Counted from the stretch's first letter, positions 22,101 to 30,643 are shown. The stretch is 39,063 nt of DNA from Oscillospiraceae bacterium (GCA_017442085.1 JAFSAW010000082.1:1-39063); one strand, 5' to 3'. Numbers and translations: made by a program. The notes: generated by a model not told the origin, from the sequence alone.

Positions 22101-23339
22101 TTATTTTTCAAAAACTTTGATTTCTTCTGTCGGGTTGATAAGTGCGCCCCAATAGCCTTCGTTTTCAAGACGGCCAAGCAGCTTGCCAAGTTTCTTTGGT
22201 CTTTCGTACATACCAACATCATATTCTGCACGAAGTTCCTTTGCCTTTGCAACACACTGTGCATAGTTGTTTTCTTCAAAAATCACAGCAAGTTTTTTCT
22301 TTGCTGTAGGCGGTGTAAATTTCTGTTCGCTGAGGATAGCAAAAATTCTTTCAAAGCCGATGGAGAATCCAACAGCAGGAATGCTTTCGCCAAGGAATTT
22401 GCCGATAAGGTTGTCGTATCTGCCGCCACCAGCAATTGCACCCCTGAATTCGTTGGAAACAACTTCAAAAACTGTGCCTGTATAGTATCCCTGACCGCGT
22501 ACAAGTGACAGGTCAAACACTACATCGTATCTGCCGTCAGAAACCGCATTTGCTGTTGTGATAATTTTTTCCACATCAGCCACAGCACTGTTTTCAGGCA
22601 TAAGCTGTTTTACATATTCCAGTGTAAAGTTGCCCTGTTTAAGAAAATCAACAAACTTTGCAACTGCCTGTGCAGAAAATGCTTTTTCGTTAAGTTCCTT
22701 TTCAACACCTTCTGCACCAACCTTGTCCATCTTGTCGAAGGTGATACATACGCTCATAAGGTCTTCTGCTTCAAAGCCCATGGACAGCAGCAGGTCGTTG
22801 AGAATGCGGCGGTTGTTTACACGCACTGTAAAGTTTTTAAGTGTAATTGCAAGCAGCGCTTCGGTAACTGTGTTGATAAGCTCAATTTCGCTGTAGATGC
22901 TGTCGCTGCCGATAATGTCAACGTCGCACTGCATAAATTCGCGCAGACGGCCTTTCTGCGGGCGTTCGGCACGGTAAACACGGTCCATCTGAATGATTTT
23001 TGCAGGGTATGGCAGCTTGCTGCGGTTGTTTGCAAAATATCTTGTAAGCGGCAGAGTAAGGTCATAGCGAAGGCCCATATCTGCCAGATTGTTTTCGCAG
23101 AGTTCGCCTTCAAAAGCCTTCTGCAGCTTGTCGCCGCGTTTTAAAATTTTAAATATAAGGTTAAGGTTTTCGCCGCCTTCGGATTTATCAAGATTTTCGA
23201 TATCTTCGATAATAGGTGTTGTTATGCGGGTGAAACCGTTGGATGTATATACCTTGAGAATTTCGCTCTGAAGATAGTCGCGGATTGCAACTTCCTGTGG
23301 GAGATAATCAACTGTACCTTTTACGTTGCTGATTTTCAT
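22101..23339 (-). CDS. hisS: Histidyl-tRNA synthetase with eukaryote-like motif 2 region
   Basis: HisRS charges tRNA-His. The 412-residue class II enzyme shows KGTVDYLP, the motif LRYDLTLPLTRY, the motif-2 segment RLREFMQCDVDIIGSD, the histidine-binding RGQGYYTGTVFE and motif-3 GGGRYDNLIG...SIGFERI. LRYDLT in place of the usual bacterial LRPEGT places it in the archaeal/eukaryotic-like HisRS branch, also seen in some Clostridia. The C-terminal anticodon-binding domain is short (about 70 residues) and stops soon after LINPTEE. No frameshift is visible there. It follows folT by 21 bases, with AAAGG before ATG. No aspS neighbour and no T-box is visible. Confidence 0.92.
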   Translation of the reverse strand: MKISNVKGTVDYLPQEVAIRDYLQSEILKVYTSNGFTRITTPIIEDIENLDKSEGGENLNLIFKILKRGDKLQKAFEGELCENNLADMGLRYDLTLPLTRYFANNRSKLPYPAKIIQMDRVYRAERPQKGRLREFMQCDVDIIGSDSIYSEIELINTVTEALLAITLKNFTVRVNNRRILNDLLLSMGFEAEDLMSVCITFDKMDKVGAEGVEKELNEKAFSAQAVAKFVDFLKQGNFTLEYVKQLMPENSAVADVEKIITTANAVSDGRYDVVFDLSLVRGQGYYTGTVFEVVSNEFRGAIAGGGRYDNLIGKFLGESIPAVGFSIGFERIFAILSEQKFTPPTAKKKLAVIFEENNYAQCVAKAKELRAEYDVGMYERPKKLGKLLGRLENEGYWGALINPTEEIKVFEK

Positions 23340-23360
23340 GTGGATTTACCTTTCTTAATA

Positions 23361-23882
23361 TCACTTTGATGCCTTTTCAATTCTTTCAACCAAGAATTTG
23401 TATGCAAGCATAATTACGATAATTTCCATTGGGATAAGCACAATATTGCTGAACATTCTTGTTGGCAGCAGCGCCAGATAGCCCTTGCCTGTAAAGAGGG
23501 TTGTCCAGTATGTGTTGATACCCAGATGGTAAACAATGTTGATAATTACAGACGCCGCTGTAACCTTTACAGCACTTTTTGCCCCGCCGTTCTGCAGAAA
23601 ATACCCGTAGGTTGCACCTGAAAGCGCCGCAGTAAGTGTGTAGCCCGGGAAGTATGCCCCGATTGGAAATAAAATTGCCCCGATAAAGTCACATAAAGCA
23701 CCTGCTATTCCGCCGTAAAGCGGGCCGTACATCATACCTATCATTGAAAGCGGAATAAATGCAAAGCCGATTTTTGTAATTGGTGTGGAGATTGACAAAA
23801 ACCTTGAGAGCACAATTTCAACGGCAATTAGCAGGCCGATTCGGGTGACTTTGGTAACATCAAAACTGTTTTTACCAGCCAT
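23361..23882 (-). CDS. folT: ECF transporter S component, folate-type (FolT)
   Basis: A 173-residue membrane protein with about six helices, the substrate-binding S subunit of an energy-coupling-factor importer. It captures a vitamin and works with a shared EcfAA'T module encoded elsewhere. The segment KIGFAFIPLSMIGMMYGPLYGG...DFIGAILFPIGAYFPGYTL, seen here from about residue 40, is characteristic of the FolT family. The frame opens 22 codons upstream, but ATG 23882 follows AAAGGAGG by about nine bases. No tetrahydrofolate riboswitch is evident in the short leader. It forms an operon with hisS. Confidence 0.9.
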   Translation of the reverse strand: MAGKNSFDVTKVTRIGLLIAVEIVLSRFLSISTPITKIGFAFIPLSMIGMMYGPLYGGIAGALCDFIGAILFPIGAYFPGYTLTAALSGATYGYFLQNGGAKSAVKVTAASVIINIVYHLGINTYWTTLFTGKGYLALLPTRMFSNIVLIPMEIIVIMLAYKFLVERIEKASK

Positions 23883-23919
23883 GTAAAATTCCTCCTTTAT
23901 AAGTATAGCGTATTTAATA

Positions 23920-23948
23920 ATAATACAGTGAAAGCGGTTAAAAGTCAA
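23920..23948 (-). promoter_or_regulatory. Promoter of folT-hisS
   Basis: On the minus strand TTGACT (23943-23948), 17 bases and TATTAT (23920-23925), about 40 bases before the folT start. Confidence 0.75.
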
Positions 23949-23966
23949 TTATCCTTTTTGCAAAGG

Positions 23967-24003
23967 AAAAGTGTGCTGTCAGGAAGAAAACAGCACACTT
24001 TTT
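23967..24003. terminator. Terminator-like hairpin between divergent genes
   Basis: AAAAGTGTGCTGT and ACAGCACACTTTT form a perfect 13-bp stem with T runs in both directions. It lies upstream of both divergent promoters, so it does not end any gene seen here. It may insulate the two genes or end an unseen short transcript. Confidence 0.7.
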
Positions 24004-24076
24004 CGGAATATTTAAAGGATAGAAATTATTTATATTTTTATAATACACCAACTCCACGAAATAATCAATATAAATT

Positions 24077-24140
24077 TAATTGTGCACAATTATTTCACAG
24101 CTCCTTATCTGTTGCCAACTTAAAATTAATGTAGTAATAT
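24077..24140 (+). promoter_or_regulatory. Promoter of the GTPase-NYN gene with upstream palindrome
   Basis: TTGCCA (24112-24117), 17 bases and TAATAT (24135-24140) would give a leader of about 35 bases. Twenty bases upstream, TAATTGTGCACAATTA (24077-24092) is a perfect 16-bp palindrome and a candidate operator. Confidence 0.5.
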
Positions 24141-24181
24141 ATTTAAAGAATTCAAAATATATCTGCGAATGGAATTTATAT

Positions 24182-26734
24182 ATGAAAAACATTGTTCTGG
24201 GCATTCTGGCCCATGTTGACAGCGGCAAAACCACCTTGTCTGAAAGTATGCTTTTCCAGTGCAAAAGTATACGCAAACTTGGCCGTGTAGACCACGGTGA
24301 CACCGCACTTGACACCAACGAGATAGAAAAAAACCGCGGTATCACCGTGTTCAGCAAGCAGGCAAAATTTGTGCACAAAAACACCAACGCCTTTTTGCTT
24401 GACACCCCGGGCCACGTGGATTTTTCCAGCGAGATGGAGCGCACCCTTGCTGTGCTTGACTATGCAATTCTGGTTATCAGCGGCACCGACGGCATACAGA
24501 ACCACACCGAAACTTTGTGGAACCTGCTGCAAAGATACGAAATACCAACTTTTATATTTGTGAACAAGATGGATTTGAACGGCGCTGACAAAAGTGATGT
24601 TTTAAACCAGCTTAAACTCGGCTTGAGCAGTCAGTGCATCGATTTTACCATCCTTGATGACGAAACACTGGAAAATATTTCGGTTGCCGATGAAGAAGTT
24701 ATGGAGAAGTTTCTTATGGAGGGTGCTGTATCCGATGATGATATAACATCACTTATTGCCCAAAGAAAAATTTTTCCGTGTCTGTTCGGCAGTGCGCTTA
24801 AAAACGAGGGTGTAACCGAACTGCTTGAGACAATTGACAGGTACACACAGCAGTCCGCCTACCCTGCCGATTTTGGTGCAAAGGTGTACAAAATCAGCCA
24901 CGACGAGCAGGGCAACCGCCTTACATATATGAAAATCACCGGCGGCAGCCTTAAGCCAAAGGACAGCCTTAAGCTTGTAAAGGCAGACGGCGAAGCTGTG
25001 ACAGAAAAGGTAAATCAGATAAGGGTTTATACAGGTGAAAAATTCACCGCCGAACAGCTTGCCGAAAGCGGCACGGTGTGTGCCGTTACAGGGCTCAGTG
25101 CCACCTATTCCGGTCAGGGCATCGGCATAGAAACCAACCTGAACCACAGTCTTACACAGCCTATTTTCACCTACAAGGTTATCCTTGACGAAAAGACAGA
25201 TGCCTTTACAGCCCTTGCCAGATTCCGCATTTTAGAGCAGGAAGACCCGCAGCTTAACGTAACCTGGAAAGAACAGCTTAACGAGATACACATAAGCCTT
25301 ATGGGCGAAATTCAGCTTGAAGTGCTTAAAAGTGTGGTTAAAAGCCGCTTTGGTATGGATATAGAGTTCAGTCAGGGCAATGTGGTTTACAAGGAAACAA
25401 TAAAAAATACCGTTGAAGGCGTGGGCCACTTTGAGCCTTTGCGCCATTATGCCGAAGTTCACCTGCTGCTTGAACCGCTGAAAAACGGACAGGGCCTTGT
25501 ATTTGACACCCTTTGCAGCGAGGACAAACTGGACAAAAACTGGCAGAGACTTGTGCTTACCCACCTTGCCGAAAAAACACATGTCGGCGTGCTGACAGGC
25601 AGCCCGATTACCGATATGAAGATTACCCTTGTAAGCGGCAAGGCCCATATAAAACACACCGAAGGGGGCGACTTCCGCCAATCCACCTACCGTGCCGTGA
25701 GACAGGGGCTTATGCAGGCAGAAAGCGTGCTTTTAGAGCCATGGTACAATTTTACAATAACAGTGCCTATGGAAAATATCGGCCGTGTAATGGCGGATAT
25801 GCAGAAGATGAGCGGCACCTTTGACCCACCCGAAACCGTGGGCGAAAACGCCGTGCTTAAAGGTGAAGCACCTGTTGTAAAAATAAATGATTACAAGGCT
25901 GAAATTATCAACTTTACCCGTGGCAAAGGCAGGATAAACTGTCAGCTTAAGGGGTATTTCCCCTGTCACAATGCCGAAGAAGTTATCGCCGCCATTGGTT
26001 ACAACCCCGAAAGTGACCTTGAAAACACACCTGACAGCGTGTTCTGCCCAAAGGCAAGTGCAACTGTTGTAAAGTGGAACGAGGTTAAGGACTGGATGCA
26101 CCTTGAAAGCTTTTTAAAGCCAAAAAAGGAGACTGTCAGGCAACCCATAACCCGCAGTGAAGTTGTGGAATACCGCAGTATTTTAGAGCAGGACAAAGAA
26201 CTTTTAAAAATTTTTGAGCAGACCTACGGCAAAATCAAAATTGACAAGTACACCGCCTTTGACCCTGCAAAAAAAGCAGAAAAAAGCGAAAATAAATCAG
26301 TTAAATACACAAAGGATTTTCTGCTTGTGGACGGTTACAACATCATTTTTGCCTGGGATGACCTTAAGGAGATTGCAAAGGAAGATATAAATGCCGCCCG
26401 TGAGCGCCTTGTCAACATTCTGTGCAACTATCAGGGCTTTAAGCGCTGTGAGGTTATCGTTGTTTTTGACGCCTATAAAGTAAAGGGAAATGTGGGCAGC
26501 ATCGAACGATACCACAACATTACCATTGTATATACCAAGGAAGCAGAAACTGCAGATATGTATATCGAAAAGGTAACCCACGAAATTGCAAAAAACTATC
26601 GTGTGCGTGTTGCCACAAGCGACGGCCTTGAACAGGTTATCATCCTTGGCCACGGTGCAATGCGAATGTCCGCCAGCGGTCTGAAAACCGAGGTAGAGGA
26701 AATTGAAAAAGCAATAAGGGAAATTATTGAATAA
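24182..26734 (+). CDS. Tet(M)-like ribosomal GTPase fused to a Rae1/YacP-type NYN endonuclease
   Basis: An 850-residue protein. Residues 1-about 650 follow the EF-G/Tet(M) plan: G1 AHVDSGKT (10-17), G2 NRGITV (51-56), G3 DTPGH (74-78), G4 NKMD (128-131), then domains II to V with GRINCQLKGY near the end. Tet(M)-type proteins bind the ribosomal A site and remove drugs. After a charged linker, residues 711-850 are a NYN (DUF901) domain: LLVDGYN (Asp717), VVFDAYKVKG (Asp763), TKEAETAD (Asp792) and ATSDGLEQVIILGHGAMRMS (Asp814). This matches Rae1/YacP of Bacillus, which cuts mRNA in the ribosomal A site during translation. ATG 24182 is chosen because conservation starts there, though only a weak GGA lies upstream. 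A stalled-ribosome or mRNA-surveillance role is inferred. Tetracycline resistance is possible but not implied. Confidence 0.88.
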   Translation: MKNIVLGILAHVDSGKTTLSESMLFQCKSIRKLGRVDHGDTALDTNEIEKNRGITVFSKQAKFVHKNTNAFLLDTPGHVDFSSEMERTLAVLDYAILVISGTDGIQNHTETLWNLLQRYEIPTFIFVNKMDLNGADKSDVLNQLKLGLSSQCIDFTILDDETLENISVADEEVMEKFLMEGAVSDDDITSLIAQRKIFPCLFGSALKNEGVTELLETIDRYTQQSAYPADFGAKVYKISHDEQGNRLTYMKITGGSLKPKDSLKLVKADGEAVTEKVNQIRVYTGEKFTAEQLAESGTVCAVTGLSATYSGQGIGIETNLNHSLTQPIFTYKVILDEKTDAFTALARFRILEQEDPQLNVTWKEQLNEIHISLMGEIQLEVLKSVVKSRFGMDIEFSQGNVVYKETIKNTVEGVGHFEPLRHYAEVHLLLEPLKNGQGLVFDTLCSEDKLDKNWQRLVLTHLAEKTHVGVLTGSPITDMKITLVSGKAHIKHTEGGDFRQSTYRAVRQGLMQAESVLLEPWYNFTITVPMENIGRVMADMQKMSGTFDPPETVGENAVLKGEAPVVKINDYKAEIINFTRGKGRINCQLKGYFPCHNAEEVIAAIGYNPESDLENTPDSVFCPKASATVVKWNEVKDWMHLESFLKPKKETVRQPITRSEVVEYRSILEQDKELLKIFEQTYGKIKIDKYTAFDPAKKAEKSENKSVKYTKDFLLVDGYNIIFAWDDLKEIAKEDINAARERLVNILCNYQGFKRCEVIVVFDAYKVKGNVGSIERYHNITIVYTKEAETADMYIEKVTHEIAKNYRVRVATSDGLEQVIILGHGAMRMSASGLKTEVEEIEKAIREIIE

Positions 26735-26747
26735 AAAAAGAAACAAG

Positions 26748-26786
26748 AAAGCCGCGCTGCAAATGCAGCACGGCTTTACTGTTTTA
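26748..26786 (+). terminator. Terminator of the GTPase-NYN gene
   Basis: AAAGCCGCGCTGC and GCAGCACGGCTTT pair around AAAT with one C-A mismatch, and a short T run (GTTTT) follows. Confidence 0.75.
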
Positions 26787-26897
26787 TGCAATCAAATTTT
26801 GCATCTGTTCGACAAATTGGAATTTTTCTAACATATAAAATATCTACTTATACAATACAAAACAAAAGCCAGTAACAACTGCATCCTAATCGTTTTA

Positions 26898-27326
26898 TCA
26901 GTCAGGCTGTTTTTTATCGTGGTATTTTTTCAATATATTATTTATTTCTGCCGCATCTTTTCGTATAGTACAAATATTATATTTTGTCACCAAAGCATAA
27001 ATTCCTGTGAACAAGATGGTAAATGCAATAAGATTTTTTATACTTATTCCCATCCAATTTGTAGAAAACACTGTCACTGCAATACATATATACCATATCA
27101 TAAAAGAAGATATGTAATAACTTTTTGCGGTTTTAAAATGTGCATTTGCCAGTATGCCAAATTCTATCGCTGATACGGTAAATACACATACAACAATCGT
27201 AAGGAATTCCACATAAAAAATTTTTTCCGAAGAATCTCCAAATATATTACAAATTGCTGTAACTAACATAAACATAGTTATTACCAATGATGCGTTTGAA
27301 ACAATTTTAACTATTATATTTTTCAT
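26898..27326 (-). CDS. DUF3021-type membrane protein, LytTR system inhibitor
   Basis: A 142-residue protein with four hydrophobic helices (near 5-28, 37-60, 71-90 and 95-115) and a charged cytoplasmic tail (IRKDAAEINNILKKYHDKKQ). The family is found next to LytTR regulators. In Streptococcus HdrM and BrsM, such proteins hold their cognate regulator inactive at the membrane. It starts four bases after the LytTR gene stop, so the two are one operon. The signal it senses is unknown. Confidence 0.8.
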   Translation of the reverse strand: MKNIIVKIVSNASLVITMFMLVTAICNIFGDSSEKIFYVEFLTIVVCVFTVSAIEFGILANAHFKTAKSYYISSFMIWYICIAVTVFSTNWMGISIKNLIAFTILFTGIYALVTKYNICTIRKDAAEINNILKKYHDKKQPD

Positions 27327-27330
27327 TTTA

Positions 27331-27786
27331 TTACCCCATTTCTGCCAGTTTTTCCTTAAGCTCAGGTATGTATCTTCTACTCGCTATAATCTTTTCATCA
27401 TTATCAAGTTCAAGCATAACTCTGTGATTATCGTAAGCTTTCACACATTTTATTTTATGTATATTTACTGCACAATTTCGGCGTATTCTGACAAAACCGT
27501 TTTCAACGAACATTTTTTGAGCATTATCAAGTGACTGTCTAATTTCAAAAACACTATTTTCCGTGTAACAAAAAGTTTTTCCATCTACGGTCTCCAGATA
27601 ATAAACGGTTGTTTTTAAAATACTAAACCTTTCATTGTTTTTGTATACGACAACCCGTTGTGTATATTTCTCTATATATTCCGCTAATTTTCTGATACCG
27701 TCTGTAGTTTCTCTGCATTTTATAATTACTGTAGTATGTTCTATGTTACTGCTTTCCTCTATAATTGTACGCACGCCTTTCACCAC
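27331..27786 (-). CDS. LytTR-family DNA-binding regulator without receiver domain
   Basis: A 151-residue protein with an N-terminal extension (about 1-45) and a C-terminal LytTR domain (about 50-148). Family features include IYYLETVDGKTFCYTENSVFEIR-like strands (seen as VYYLETVDGKTF) and FVRIRRNCAVNIHKIKCVKAYDNHRVMLEL (seen as FVRIRRNCAVNIHKI), then IIASRRYIPELKEKL. It has no response-regulator domain, so control by the adjoining DUF3021 protein is likely. The start is uncertain: two tandem GTG codons (27786, 27783) abut GGAAGG, and another GTG at 27774 is better spaced. Confidence 0.88.
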   Translation of the reverse strand: MVKGVRTIIEESSNIEHTTVIIKCRETTDGIRKLAEYIEKYTQRVVVYKNNERFSILKTTVYYLETVDGKTFCYTENSVFEIRQSLDNAQKMFVENGFVRIRRNCAVNIHKIKCVKAYDNHRVMLELDNDEKIIASRRYIPELKEKLAEMG

Positions 27787-27799
27787 CTTCCGTGATTTT

Positions 27800-27828
27800 A
27801 ATATATCATCAGCGTATCTTCACCTCAA
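27800..27828 (-). promoter_or_regulatory. Promoter of the LytTR-DUF3021 operon
   Basis: On the minus strand TTGAGG (27823-27828), 17 bases and an extended -10 TGA-TATATT (27800-27805), close to the start codon. Confidence 0.65.
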
Positions 27829-27870
27829 TACCTATGTCTCTAAAATGCCTTTTACCCGCCCCTAAATACC

Positions 27871-28034
27871 AACATCCCCTGCAGAACAAATACTCTGCAG
27901 GGGGATGCTTTTATTCAAATTTTCTTAACTGTATTGTATCAAACAAATGTGTAAATTTCCACATACCCATCTATTTGTCAAATTCAAATTTATCCAATTG
28001 ATTATATTATACCACATACACAATTTATGCACAA
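27871..28034 (-). ncRNA. Possible small RNA or short-peptide transcript
   Basis: On the minus strand TTGTGC (28029-28034), 17 bases and an extended consensus -10 TGG-TATAAT (28006-28011) form a strong promoter with no gene after it. About 90 bases on lies a GC-rich hairpin, CATCCCCTGCAGA/TCTGCAGGGGGATG (27873-27907), with one bulged G. The T run is better on the plus strand than on the minus. In between, a 19-residue frame (27911-27970) ends at the foot of the hairpin, but it has no ribosome binding site. No known RNA family was recognised. Confidence 0.4.
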
Positions 28035-28066
28035 CAAAAGGCACATCGGGACTGATGTGCCTTTTT
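28032..28066 (-). terminator. Terminator of the lysine ABC operon
   Basis: AAAAGGCACATC and GATGTGCCTTTTT form a perfect stem a few bases beyond the ATPase gene stop. Confidence 0.85.
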
Positions 28067-28073
28067 ATCTGCT

Positions 28074-28814
28074 TTACTTGTTAATAAAACGTGAAAGGAA
28101 GTCTTTTGTTTCCTGACGCTGCGGATTTTCAAAAATCTGCTGCGGTGTGCCTTCTTCGCAGATGATGCCCTCTTTCATATAAACCACGCGGTTGCTTACG
28201 TCACGGGCAAATGCCATTTCGTGTGTTACAACCAGCATTGTCATACCTTCGTGGGCAAGTGTCTGCATAACGTTGAGAACTTCGCCAACCATTTCGGGGT
28301 CAAGTGCACTTGTAGGTTCGTCAAAGAGAAGAATTTCAGGGTTCATTGCCAGGGCACGTGCAATTGCAACACGCTGTTTCTGGCCGCCGGAAAGCTGACG
28401 TGGTTTTGCATTGATGTAAGGCGCCATGCCTACCTTCTGCAGATAGTACATTGCAGCTTCCCTTGCCTGTTCCTTATCTTTTTTGAGAACTTTAATCTGG
28501 CCAACCATACAGTTTTCCAGCACTGTCATATTGTTGAAAAGATTGAAGGACTGAAACACCATACCAACGTGACTGCGGTATTCAGGTGCATTTACCTTGC
28601 CTGTTGCAACGTCCTTTTCGTTGTAGATTATCTGACCGCTTGTTGGTGTTTCAAGCAGGTTGATACATCTTAAAAGAGTGGACTTGCCGCTGCCCGATGC
28701 ACCGATGATGGAGATAACGTCACCTTTGTTAACGGTAAAGTCGATATCGCGGAGAACAACGTTTTTGCCAAAAGCCTTGGACAGATGATTGATTTTAAGG
28801 ATTGCTTCACTCAT
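28074..28814 (-). CDS. Polar amino acid ABC transporter ATPase, lysine-regulated
   Basis: A 246-residue ABC ATPase of the GlnQ/HisP type that powers amino acid import. Walker [10 protein letters not shown] (38-46), the Q-loop VFQSFNLF, the signature LSGGQ (141-145), Walker B ILLFDE (161-166) and the switch His in VTHEM are all intact, so it should be active. It begins two bases after the permease stop codon (TGA-TA-ATG). It is the last gene of an operon that starts with a lysine riboswitch, so lysine is the probable substrate. Confidence 0.95.
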   Translation of the reverse strand: MSEAILKINHLSKAFGKNVVLRDIDFTVNKGDVISIIGASGSGKSTLLRCINLLETPTSGQIIYNEKDVATGKVNAPEYRSHVGMVFQSFNLFNNMTVLENCMVGQIKVLKKDKEQAREAAMYYLQKVGMAPYINAKPRQLSGGQKQRVAIARALAMNPEILLFDEPTSALDPEMVGEVLNVMQTLAHEGMTMLVVTHEMAFARDVSNRVVYMKEGIICEEGTPQQIFENPQRQETKDFLSRFINK

Positions 28815-28816
28815 TA

Positions 28817-29668
28817 TCAGTTACCGTCCTTTCCGTCATACTCTTTGCTGCGTTCGTCAAAAATGTTGCTGCGGTCAGGGTGGCTGTAGGTGCCTGCTGC
28901 CATAACCAGCGGGTCAACATTTACAAGTTCATAGCTGTCTGCGCCGTCCATACGTCTTTCCACTGCACGCAGCAGGAAGCTGGCTGCAAGTGTGAGACAG
29001 AGATAGCCTATCATTTCGATTGTTGCAGACTGGAAGCTCATGTTGTTTACACCAATGATATTTCTGTGCTGTGCAAAGAAATCGATAAAGCCGATAACAA
29101 ACATAACAGAAGTATCTTTGATGTTGATGATAAAGTTGTTGCCAATCTGTGGAATGATATTGCGGATAGCCTGCGGCAGAATTACAAAGGACATTGTCTG
29201 CAGATGTGTCATGCCAATTGCCTTTGCACCTTCGGTCTGGCCGGGGTCGATGGACATAATGCCGCCGCGCACACTTTCGGCCATATAGGCGCCTGTGTTG
29301 ATGGAAACAACAAGGATGGATGCAATCCACATACCGCTGTTGCCCTTAAACTGCATTGCCGCATCGGTAAAGTATGGTAAACCAAAATAGATAAATACTG
29401 CCTGAAGCACCATTGGTGTTCCGCGGAACAGTTCTACATAGCATCTTACAACTATACGGATAAAACGCAGAACTGCTCTTTTTGCAAAGTTGTCATTCTT
29501 TGAATATGGAATTGTATTGAGAATACCGCATATAAGCCCGATTATACAACCGATAACCGTTGCAACTATGGCAAGAATAAGGGTGTTGCGGATACCTTTA
29601 AGGTAAAATGAATGGTATGTGTTCCACAGCAAGCCCACATCGGTTATAAGTTCTGCAAATTTACCCAT
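28817..29668 (-). CDS. Polar amino acid ABC transporter permease, lysine-regulated
   Basis: A 283-residue permease of the HisM/GlnP family with about five membrane helices. The cytoplasmic EAA loop that docks on the ATPase is visible as [21 protein letters not shown], seen near residues 148-168 ([12 protein letters not shown] and [10 protein letters not shown]). A hydrophilic C-terminal tail of about 40 residues ([14 protein letters not shown]...) is longer than in most relatives. With one permease gene, the transporter is probably a homodimer. It lies 39 bases after the binding-protein gene. Confidence 0.95.
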   Translation of the reverse strand: MGKFAELITDVGLLWNTYHSFYLKGIRNTLILAIVATVIGCIIGLICGILNTIPYSKNDNFAKRAVLRFIRIVVRCYVELFRGTPMVLQAVFIYFGLPYFTDAAMQFKGNSGMWIASILVVSINTGAYMAESVRGGIMSIDPGQTEGAKAIGMTHLQTMSFVILPQAIRNIIPQIGNNFIINIKDTSVMFVIGFIDFFAQHRNIIGVNNMSFQSATIEMIGYLCLTLAASFLLRAVERRMDGADSYELVNVDPLVMAAGTYSHPDRSNIFDERSKEYDGKDGN

Positions 29669-29707
29669 AACTGTTAAAAATCCTTTCGGTCTGTGGTTTT
29701 GTAATAA

Positions 29708-30604
29708 TTAGATTTCAGGCTGAACTTCGATTGCCTGTGTCATAATTGTGTTGAATGCGTCTGCGCCGATTTCTGCAAGAGCTTCGTCGAGAGCTTTCTG
29801 AAGTTCTGTGTTGCCTTTAACAACGGAAACACCGATGTTAACGTTTTCTGCACGTTCTGTTTCGTCAGCAAACTGGAAGTCGCCGTCTGTGCCTGTAAAG
29901 TTGAGAACTACAAGATTGTCGTTTTTAGCAACTGCTGCTGTAGCTGTTGGCATATCTGTGCAGATAAAGTCTGCTGTGCCGGATTCAAGAGCCATAATCA
30001 TAGCCGGTGCTGTTTCTGCTGCAGCCTGGATTGTTGCATTTGTTGCCTGTGGCAGACAGGAGTTGTACCAGATTGTACCGCTCTGTGCTGTGCAGTTGCC
30101 TGTAAGTTCTGCAACGGAAGTTGCGCTTGCATTTGCATTGTCTTTTGTTGTAAGACAAACGATTTCTGCATAGTAGTATGGACCTGCCATATCAACTTCT
30201 GCCATTCTTTCAGCTGTCATGGACTGACCTGCAATAGCAACATCGATTGTGCCTGCATTGATAGCTGGTGTAAGGCCGCCCCATTCGAGAGCCATAACTT
30301 CAAGTTCCCAGCCGTATTTTTCACAGATTTTCTGTGCAATCATAACGTCGTAGCCGTTTGCATATGCGCCAGGGTTGTTTGCAATTTCAACTGCACCGTT
30401 GTCAGCTGTAAGCTGTGTCCAGTTGTAAGGAGCGTACTGACATTCCATACCAACTGTGAGAACACCGTCTTCTGTGCCCTGGATGGAAAGAAATTCTGCA
30501 GATGGTTCGTTGTTTTCTGCTTCTGGTGCAGGTTCGGAAGAACCGCAAGCAACGAGAGACATTGTCATAGCAAGTGCGAGGATTAAAGATAAGAATTTTT
30601 TCAT
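29708..30604 (-). CDS. Amino-acid-binding lipoprotein of a lysine-regulated ABC importer
   Basis: A 298-residue extracytoplasmic binding protein. A lipoprotein signal peptide ends in the lipobox LVAC (Cys20), followed by a Glu/Pro-rich linker. The SBP_bac_3 domain (about 45-298) shows GVLTVGMECQYAPYNW, then a hinge WGGLTPAINAGTIDVAIAG and AELTGNCTAQSGTIWY. It captures a cationic amino acid at the cell surface. The gene is first in the operon and sits directly behind the lysine riboswitch terminator, which supports lysine as ligand. ATG 30604 follows AAGGTAC. Confidence 0.93.
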   Translation of the reverse strand: MKKFLSLILALAMTMSLVACGSSEPAPEAENNEPSAEFLSIQGTEDGVLTVGMECQYAPYNWTQLTADNGAVEIANNPGAYANGYDVMIAQKICEKYGWELEVMALEWGGLTPAINAGTIDVAIAGQSMTAERMAEVDMAGPYYYAEIVCLTTKDNANASATSVAELTGNCTAQSGTIWYNSCLPQATNATIQAAAETAPAMIMALESGTADFICTDMPTATAAVAKNDNLVVLNFTGTDGDFQFADETERAENVNIGVSVVKGNTELQKALDEALAEIGADAFNTIMTQAIEVQPEI

Positions 30605-30643
30605 AGTAATGTACCTTTCTCTTTCTTTTTTCTTTTACTTTTT

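Noticed and set aside
23883..24181. Tetrahydrofolate riboswitch or T-box before folT-hisS
   Set aside because: The folT promoter lies only about 40 bases from the start codon, and no T-box or THF core sequence can be found.
24182..26734. Calling the GTPase-NYN gene a tetracycline resistance determinant
   Set aside because: Only the general GTPase plan is Tet(M)-like, the sequence is clearly divergent, and no mobile element is near. The fused endonuclease domain points to another role, so resistance was not claimed.
27911..27970. A 19-residue peptide gene
   Set aside because: There is no Shine-Dalgarno sequence before the ATG and no recognised peptide motif. It is kept only as part of the possible small-RNA region.
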